NCBI GenBank assembly: GCA_030734395.1
Contig: JAUZTG010000011.1
Location: 62,001 to 126,000 of the forward strand
Direction: 5' to 3'
DNA from: Sarocladium kiliense
Taxonomy: Eukaryota; Ascomycota; Sordariomycetes; Hypocreales; Sarocladiaceae
DNA: 64,000 nt
The notes beneath the pieces are model-generated. The model worked only from the letters and a program-made list of their open reading frames with translations. It was not told the DNA's origin and searched no databases. The position numbers were made by a program, and so were the translations under genes. Shown here in pieces: positions 58,301 to 64,000 of the stretch (the stretch's first letter is position 1; each line of letters begins with the position of its first letter).

Positions 58301-58437
58301 CGTTTGTACTGTTGCTTACAGATCCCACATTGGAAAGCGCAAGCGTCAAGGTTGGTGCTGGAGTCCTTCGCAGGCGTGGCATCGACGGTTGTGTTAGTGG
58401 CCGGTGTGGGAGCCATGGCAGCAGACTCAGAAGCCAT
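55373..58437 (-). CDS. Dual C2H2 and Zn(II)2Cys6 transcription factor
   Basis: Three exons in transcription order, 58437-58269, 58177-58123 and 58061-55373, give 970 residues. Two C2H2 fingers (C37, C40, H53, H57 and C65, C68, H81, H85) are followed closely by a Zn2Cys6 cluster (C107, C110, C117, C123, C126, C133). Both small introns interrupt the fingers, and the joints restore canonical spacing. A long fungal-specific TF-like helical region fills the rest. Proteins with both domain types are a known fungal class. The promoter carries cluster motifs at 58774 and 59227, so this regulator is probably under the same control as the enzymes. Confidence 0.9.
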
Positions 58438-58766
58438 GACTGTTACAGACAAAGTTCCAGAACTCTAGGTTACTGATATACTTGCTGTGAGTTGCAAACA
58501 AGGGCGCAAAAATGGTGGGAATGACGAATTGGATGATTACCGCCCAGGATAGTGAGATTGGACTATAGGTCCGTATTACTGGTGCAGAATGTCGATATGG
58601 GGGTTCGGTGTGTTACCAGACCTTCGGCGATGGGTATGACGATGCATATCTACAAAAGAGACACAATCCGACATCACGGAGAACCAGACCAGAACACCTG
58701 CCGAAAGGCGCAAACTCCAAGTTTGTTGAGAAAAGGAGCAGTGCAGTGCAGAGCAAGGCGGAAGTG

Positions 58767-58782
58767 AACCGAGCCGAACCGG
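58767..58782 (-). promoter_or_regulatory. Extended cluster motif, CCGAGCCGAACCG
   Basis: Three CGG triplets at two-base spacing on the reverse strand, about 335 bases upstream of the dual-finger regulator and in the orientation of its transcription. Confidence 0.7.
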
Positions 58783-59194
58783 GGGCCTCCCCCACACTTT
58801 GGCGGTGAACGGCCTCGTCCCAGCCCACTCCTCTCCCCATGGGGTTCGGCCGGCGCCCTTTCCCCAAAAAGCCTCGATAGAGTTCATTGAAGGACTATGA
58901 AAGAAAGAGGAAAGGATCCCAGGAAGTATCTTCAGCAGTTCGTAATTAGAGTTGAGCAACTCTGGTCATTAGGGACATTCACCGCTCCACAACCAGCTTC
59001 GCTGGCGCGTCTGGTTTACTTCTTCAGGGGCATGTAGCCGCTGTCCAATGAACCACGCATGTTTTCTCAGCATCTTGGCAAGCTTGATAGCGCTTATTGT
59101 TCTTCTCGGCCCGCTAGACTAATGTTTTCCTGGAGAAGGACCCTGGGCTTGTGCGAACAAAAGCCAATTGTCTCTATCCGGGTTGCTCTGTTTG

Positions 59195-59209
59195 CCCCCC
59201 CCCCCCCCC
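59195..59209 (+). repeat. C15 homopolymer run
   Basis: Fifteen consecutive C lie just beyond the 3' end of the secreted-protein gene. A G15 run lies on the other side of the same gene. Confidence 0.85.
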
Positions 59210-59226
59210 ACCCACATCCTCGTGTG

Positions 59227-59234
59227 CCGAACCG
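59227..59234 (-). promoter_or_regulatory. Cluster motif CCGAACCG, rightmost copy
   Basis: This copy is 18 bases past the stop codon of the secreted-protein gene and 790 bases upstream of the dual-finger regulator. It marks the right limit of the motif block. Confidence 0.4.
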
Positions 59235-59251
59235 CTACAACCGAAATTTGT

Positions 59252-60340
59252 CTAAACTGGACGAGAACCACCGCCAAACATAATCTGTCTCTCCGGGGTT
59301 GGCTGCGCTATCACAGGATTGATCATCAGGGTCATCATGCCGACTTGTTCTCCCGTTAAGGTGAAAGCGTATCCCGTAAAGACCCTTGGGTTGCCGTCGC
59401 GCTCATGAAGACGAAGGAAGGCGTCGACAATACCTCCTCGATCGACCACAGGCATATTGCTTACATGTGTCCTGCCAGTCGCCACAATTTCGAGGTTATA
59501 TCGAAGATCCCCATCGATGACTTCGATGCCAACGGTTCGACGTCTCAAGAAGCCCCAGAATGTCCGGCGGTTCCACTCTCGGAGCATCTGGTCACGGATC
59601 AGAGCTGTTTTGAGCATCAAGTTAGCAAATCTATCCCATGAACTGTACCCAGAGCTTCAACGTTCTGACTTACTCCGTGTTTGTGGAAGAATCAGGTAAG
59701 TGAAGTGGAACTGCCCCTCGCCCTCACGGAACAAGCCGAACTCTGCCTCAACATATGGCGAAACTCCAGGATGATCCTGGTCAGAGTACTCTCTCGGGCG
59801 GTCTCCGTCCCGTGGACGAATCTCCAGTCCCTTGCTGGAACCTTCGCCAGTCCCTCTCTTTCTCTCCTCGATAGTGCGGCGGCGAGTAGGTACATCAGGC
59901 GGTCCCCCGACCATCGGTGGCCTCAGCCTCACCTCAGCAGAGGAGTACCCTTGTGAGCCCTGCTCAAAGCCCACAATCTTCGTCGCACCAGCTGTCCTGT
60001 CTCCACCTTCACGACAATACGCAGCGACAGATTGAGCCGCAGGGGCGATGCCCATGTAGTCGATGGAGGATCCATCACCTTCCATGTTGCACACCTCGAC
60101 GACGCAGCCGCCAGACTCAAAGACCTCGACGCAGCCAGCGGCAACATTGACGCCACCGCGGAAGGCCCAGATACCGTTGATGGCAGCTTGGCAGTCATCG
60201 GCGGGGGCCATGGAGGTTTGGTCGCAGATGGGTTCGTAGAACGCACGGAGCTCAGGTGCATCTTGGGCCAGGGCAAGGGGAATAAGCAGGCTGAGGAGGA
60301 CGAGTTGCCCTCCTCTGTTGACAATCCATGATTGTAGCAT
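59252..60340 (-). CDS. Secreted cysteine-containing protein of unknown function
   Basis: Two exons, 60340-59674 and 59604-59252, give 339 residues. The N-terminus MLQSWIVNRGGQLVLLSLLI ends in A-L-A-Q, a good signal peptide. The first mature 100 residues contain six cysteines (in ICDQ, DDCQ, AGCVEV, GGCVVEVC and AAYC), suggesting three disulfides. The C-terminal two thirds is basic and arginine-rich with few cysteines and ends in TGEQ and a short G-rich tail. I do not recognise the family. A TATAAATA (complement at 60433-60440) lies about 95 bases upstream of the start. The promoter has no cluster motif, so it is probably outside that regulon. Confidence 0.75.
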
Positions 60341-61825
60341 TGTAGTAATGGCCCCTTTAAGGCAAGTATGTAAGTTGATATGTCAGATAAGATGCTTGGC
60401 GATCTCGTTTCCTGATGCAGGAAACACCGTCTTATTTATACCTGCACAACGTGCAAGTCACTGGGTTGAATAGCATACAGCATCGCATTCGGCATTTTCT
60501 TGCCCACGGCATCAATCTACTCAGCTCAGCTTGGCCTTGTCTGTTCCATTGTTTGATGGCTCCAAAGCAGACATATTCTTCTTCACGGAACGGCGCAGCC
60601 CCCAACGTCGTGGCTCAGCTGCATCCTACAGCCCTGATCCGGTTGGTCGGGTGAGACTGTAGCAGCGCCTGGGCTTACTATGACTGCGCCAGATGGCCGA
60701 CTATATGAAACTCTGAAACAGCTTGGACATATGCCTAGAAACTGCGTAGATCAACGGCGTGTTCATGAAGGATAAGCCTGGATCGGGAAAGAGGGGGCCA
60801 ATCCCACAGGAGCCCCGGGGGGGGGGGGGGGTTAGACTTGACGCTTCCCGGCGAGTGTCTATTTGAGTCTCAGACACCGCCACGAACAGTGCGCAAATGA
60901 ACACGGCACCGAGTTCGTAATGCACGAGACCCCCTGTGCACTTTAAGTCAGAGTGAGGTCCAGCCACCAAGACGGTGCCTTTTCATTGTTGTACAGACAG
61001 GTTTGGCCCTGGATGTTGTGCTAAATATAGCCCTTCGCTCCCTGTAGCGGACGTCTACTATAGCTGTGAGCTCAGGTGCATCCCCTCTACAGAAGACGTT
61101 GTAAGCTGCGACTCTCGTCCTCACATAACGAAAGGTGATTTGCAGAAAATGGCCATAACCAAGTTGGACGAATGCGTCCATAAGTTCCCGCACATCGCAT
61201 TCTGTTATGTGCTCAAAGATTCACCAACTCCCTGGCAGCGCGGGTGGGCTGCTCAGCCATGTTGAGGAGCGTCCACTGTAACCAGGCTGTAGGGTTGCAG
61301 TTGATGTTACAACTGATCCCATGAAAAGGCCAACCTGTATCATTAGCTACGGCCCAAGAACAAAACTAAAAGTAAGACTCATATCCCTCTTCTTCTTAAT
61401 ATGCAGAAGATTTAATATTAATGACAAGACGTATTGTCGAGCGCAAGAACCTCACCCACGGGGCGCAGCACCATGAGCGAACACCTTGGCCTTTGCCTCG
61501 CACCCCAAGCTAAGGTAGACACGGGCTATGCCACCAGGACCAAACATCCCTGCTTCAATTCACTACGCCGCAAGGCATCGAAACCCAATTGCTTCATCTT
61601 CATCTCCTTGACTCACCTCTTGCATCAATTCCAGCGTGTCCTCATTCCGCAACGTCGTTGCTGTCCTCTCCGAAGGCCACTCTGGACTGCATCGCTGCCT
61701 GGAGATCGACGCGACCACGCCAAGCGCCCACAGTACATAGCACGATCCTTCTCGCCATCATCAACCTCATCCCTCCATCATCCATGCTCAATTGAACTTC
61801 AGAATCATCATCCTCAGCCCTGATA
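60341..61825. other. Intergenic, 1.5 kb
   Basis: The left end is the promoter of the secreted protein. A G15 run is at 60817-60831. Frames on both strands near 60950-61265 have cysteines but start with GTG and show no recognisable domain, so I list no gene here. Confidence 0.5.
60817..60831 (+). repeat. G15 homopolymer run
   Basis: Fifteen consecutive G, the inverse of the C15 run at 59195-59209 on the other flank of the secreted-protein gene. Confidence 0.85.
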
Positions 61826-62793
61826 ATGTCTTCCACGGACCAAAATGCGGCACCTGCCGCCTCCGAGAACACGCCTCTCCTCGCTGATCAAGACCACGAT
61901 CCACGCGACGCAGAGACCTCAGACTCAACTCATGATCAGAACACAGGTGATGATGACAACGACGATACCGCCCCACGTGACATTCTCACACCCAGGTCGC
62001 GCACATTCTTCCTCAGTCTGTTGTTTGCAACACTGTTGCTCTCAGCGGGCTTCAGCGGCCTGATCATCGCTGCCTTCACCATGCTGCACTATGGCCGTAA
62101 CCGTTTCGGCGTGTATGACTACCAGATTGATGGGCCCTTCACTGTCATGATCATCGTCACGGTATGTATCCCCTCGGTCGACACCCTTCAGTCTAATTAC
62201 TGGTCGGCAATGATGATGCTAACGCATTGAACAGGGTTTGACTGGAGTTGGTCACGCCGTCTATAACATCATCCGCCTTCATCAGCACAAGCTCTCCAAG
62301 CTCCCGTCAAAGAGACTCCTCCTGGTCGCCTGCGCCTGTCTCTCAACCGCTGCCGCCATTGGTCTGGCACCGTTCTACCTCGACCTTGACAACTGGTACT
62401 GTAACCGGGACAGACTCGACGGACCCTGGTATCCGGGCACATGGGAGCAGTGCAAACGCTGGGAGTCCGCGTACATGGCCGTCACCTTCTCACTAGTCGT
62501 CGCTTTGGGTCTCAATGCGTAAGTTCCAGGGCTGTATCGAGTTCCACAGATTGACTAACCCATTCGCAAGGATTCTGTCCTTTGTCTTCATCTTGACGGC
62601 CTTCAGCATTGCTCGATCGAGGACGCCGGCACCGAATCCCAACTGGACCATCTCCCCGGGATACTTCTCCTTCGAATTCTCACTTCATTGGGGCGGTGCG
62701 AACCCTCATCAACAGCGTCAGAGGCAGCTTCAAAGCAATGGCACGGAGGTGCAGGGCAATGGCACGGATCAGGGCGCCGGGGAGCAGGCTTAG
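61826..62793 (+). CDS. Four-helix membrane protein, unknown function
   Basis: Three exons, 61826-62161, 62235-62518 and 62571-62793, give 280 residues. An acidic, disordered N-terminus of about 58 residues contains NTPLLA, a dileucine-like sorting motif seen in vacuolar or endosomal proteins. Four hydrophobic segments follow (starting FFLSLLFATLLL, FTVMIIVTGLTG, LLLVACACLSTA and AYMAVTFSLVVA), with a loop DNWYCNRDRLDGPW-Y-P-G-T-W-E-Q-C between the third and fourth that has two cysteines. The hydrophilic tail is Gln- and Asn-rich. I recognise the general type of fungal MARVEL-like or small tetraspan protein but no named family. Confidence 0.75.
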
Positions 62794-63117
62794 AAACCCT
62801 TCTCTGATACCGAGACCTGCACTTCCACCGTCCAAACTCAGAACAGGCTTGCATATGTGAATTCCAGACGTATATGTATCTATGGTACTTTTTCCATGCC
62901 TCGAAATGACTCCGCCGGTCTGGAAACGATGAAGTCGAGCAACGTCCTCCTGCGTGTTCATGTCGTGACAAGAAATGTTAAACGTGTTTTCCAAAGCTAA
63001 ACCGTTCCTCAAATTCAAAATCTGTACATTTCGCATCGACCCTCGAACTCCGCACGATCTCAACCCTGAAAAACACTGATACTTTTCGTCAACCTGCTGA
63101 TACCCTCAAGCATCGCC
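62794..63117. other. Intergenic, convergent 3' ends
   Basis: Nothing recognisable besides 3' flanking sequence. Confidence 0.55.
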
Positions 63118-64000
63118 TCATGCCTTTTGATCATCGCCTTTCAAGATGAACAAGTCCCGATGCCATCCGAAATGTTTCGTCATGCGCTTGCCCCAATTGA
63201 CCAACATGGAAGAGTCCAGCTTCGAGATTGGATGTGGCTTATGTACCACAATCTTGCGCTTGCTTCGCTGCTCGTCCGAGAAGGAGACTGATACTCCTGC
63301 TCCCTGTCGGACAGTGAGACCCGCATCGATCATTGCACGAACGTAACGACTCTAAGTCACGTCCTGGGCAACTCTCTCTGACTCTGGAAACATGATATGA
63401 ATTATTTGGAGAGATTGCTTCGATATGGCGACGTGCTGAACATTATGCGGCGGAGATCGAATGGTTTCCGAGACTGCGGTTGCACCAGGAAGCGCTTGGC
63501 TTTCCTGCGGCTTTGGTTTGCCCCGAGTCTTGATCTTCTGTTTCTTTGGTCTGGGCTCTGCGAAAGCTCTTGGTCTCTCTGGGAGGTATGTTGGTGGCTC
63601 ACTAATCGCATGGTCGTGGCTGTCATCAATTGAAACGAGTTGTGAGTCGTGAGAAGGCAAGCCCGGCGTGTCCAGATCTTTTGAGCTGGATGTCGAATCC
63701 GTAGGTTCGTGTGACTTGCTCCCATGGCGTGAGAGCGAGGTATCCTCGGCTGGCCCGGCGCAACTCACAACTGCGGCTTTCTCTTGAACACCAGCAGTCG
63801 CGTTCTTCCGAACAGAAGTTACAGACATGAAGTCCTTCCAAATTGCATCGGAAGGCTTAGACGGCGGATCATGCAGGACCCGGTTCTCACTCTCAGCCTT
63901 GAAAGCCAGTCAGAAACGGTCCAGATCCGCAAGCTGGACCTCTTCCGACTGGCTGTGAAAGCTCGCCTTTGCCAGAGCCTCGGTCTTTTCCTTGAGTGCG
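63118..64000 (-). pseudogene. 3' part of a fungal conserved-type protein broken by in-frame stops
   Basis: One reading frame runs from the right window edge to a stop at 63118, interrupted by TGA (complement at 63910-63912) and TAG (63352-63354) in the same frame. The C-terminal block after the TAG (GLTVRQGAGVSVSFSDEQ, then IVVHKPHPISKLDSSML and GKRMTKHFGWHRDLFIL) resembles the C-terminus of a widespread uncharacterised Pezizomycotina family, as I recall it. In that family a tryptophan precedes the x-D-F-V-x-A-M segment, where TAG stands here. A 42-nt intron (donor GTCCAG, acceptor TTTCAAG) could remove the TGA but its donor is poor. The gene is either decayed, mis-sequenced or edited at the mRNA level. 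The 5' part lies outside the window. Confidence 0.5.

Larger units (their letters stand above)
58438..59251. other. Intergenic, promoter of the dual-finger regulator
   Basis: This 814-base stretch holds two full cluster motifs and partial copies GGTTCGGTG (58602) and GGTTCGGCCGG (58843). It also holds a run of fifteen C. No gene is supported. Confidence 0.55.

Noticed and set aside
60948..61265. Overlapping cysteine-containing frames on both strands
   Set aside because: Both begin with GTG rather than ATG, overlap each other and match no domain; possibly a decayed gene but not supportable.
1..64000. tRNA, rRNA, transposon, viral or CRISPR features
   Set aside because: No box A/box B pair, transposase, reverse transcriptase, terminal repeats or repeat-spacer array was seen on either strand; small RNA genes cannot be excluded by eye.

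Overview
The window is nuclear DNA of a filamentous ascomycete (Pezizomycotina). Evidence: dense genes on both strands, short introns (about 42-130 nt) with GTRNGT donors and CTNAC branch sites, fungal-only families (Zn2Cys6 regulators, fungal-type MFS carriers) and clear orthologues of CLU1, PAP1, DML1, LEU2, PHO85 and tafazzin. I cannot fix the class or species. Exon joins were rebuilt by eye from splice sites, frame and family resemblance; all family calls are from pattern recognition, with no database search.

Layout. 0-20 kb is mostly housekeeping: an MFE2-like short-chain dehydrogenase, CLU1, a forkhead/FHA regulator, poly(A) polymerase, DML1/misato, a peroxiredoxin-like protein read through an apparent GC-AG intron, and a divergent septin-like GTPase. 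19.5-23.2 kb holds a divergent pair, a 2-oxoglutarate oxygenase and an NCS1 nucleobase-type permease, with GATA-factor sites between them. Next come LEU2 (seven exons, one of 21 nt), a Zn2Cys6 regulator divergent from a secreted PAF-acetylhydrolase-like enzyme, PHO85, tafazzin, a NOSIP homologue and a peroxisomal carrier (24.3-36.4 kb).

37-59 kb is the most interesting part: a co-located set with no PKS, NRPS or terpene synthase. It has two MFS transporters, two related PhyH-type dioxygenases, a CocE/S15-type alpha/beta hydrolase, an FAD monooxygenase, a Zn2Cys6 regulator and a second regulator carrying both C2H2 fingers and a Zn2Cys6 cluster. The non-coding DNA of this block carries repeated copies of CGGTTCGG (CGG-N2-CGG), often extended as CGGCTCGGTTCGG or forming inverted repeats. 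I saw no such 8-mer in the rest of the window. The motif lies upstream of every cluster gene except the first regulator, and also upstream of a possible 68-residue small gene at 37.3 kb. This looks like an undescribed, self-regulated oxidative gene cluster and its operator.

59-64 kb holds a secreted cysteine-containing protein of unknown function flanked by a C15 and a G15 run, a four-helix membrane protein, and at the right edge a conserved-looking reading frame broken by in-frame TAG and TGA codons. Each stop is one A-to-G change from tryptophan, so it is either a decayed gene or a candidate for A-to-I mRNA editing.
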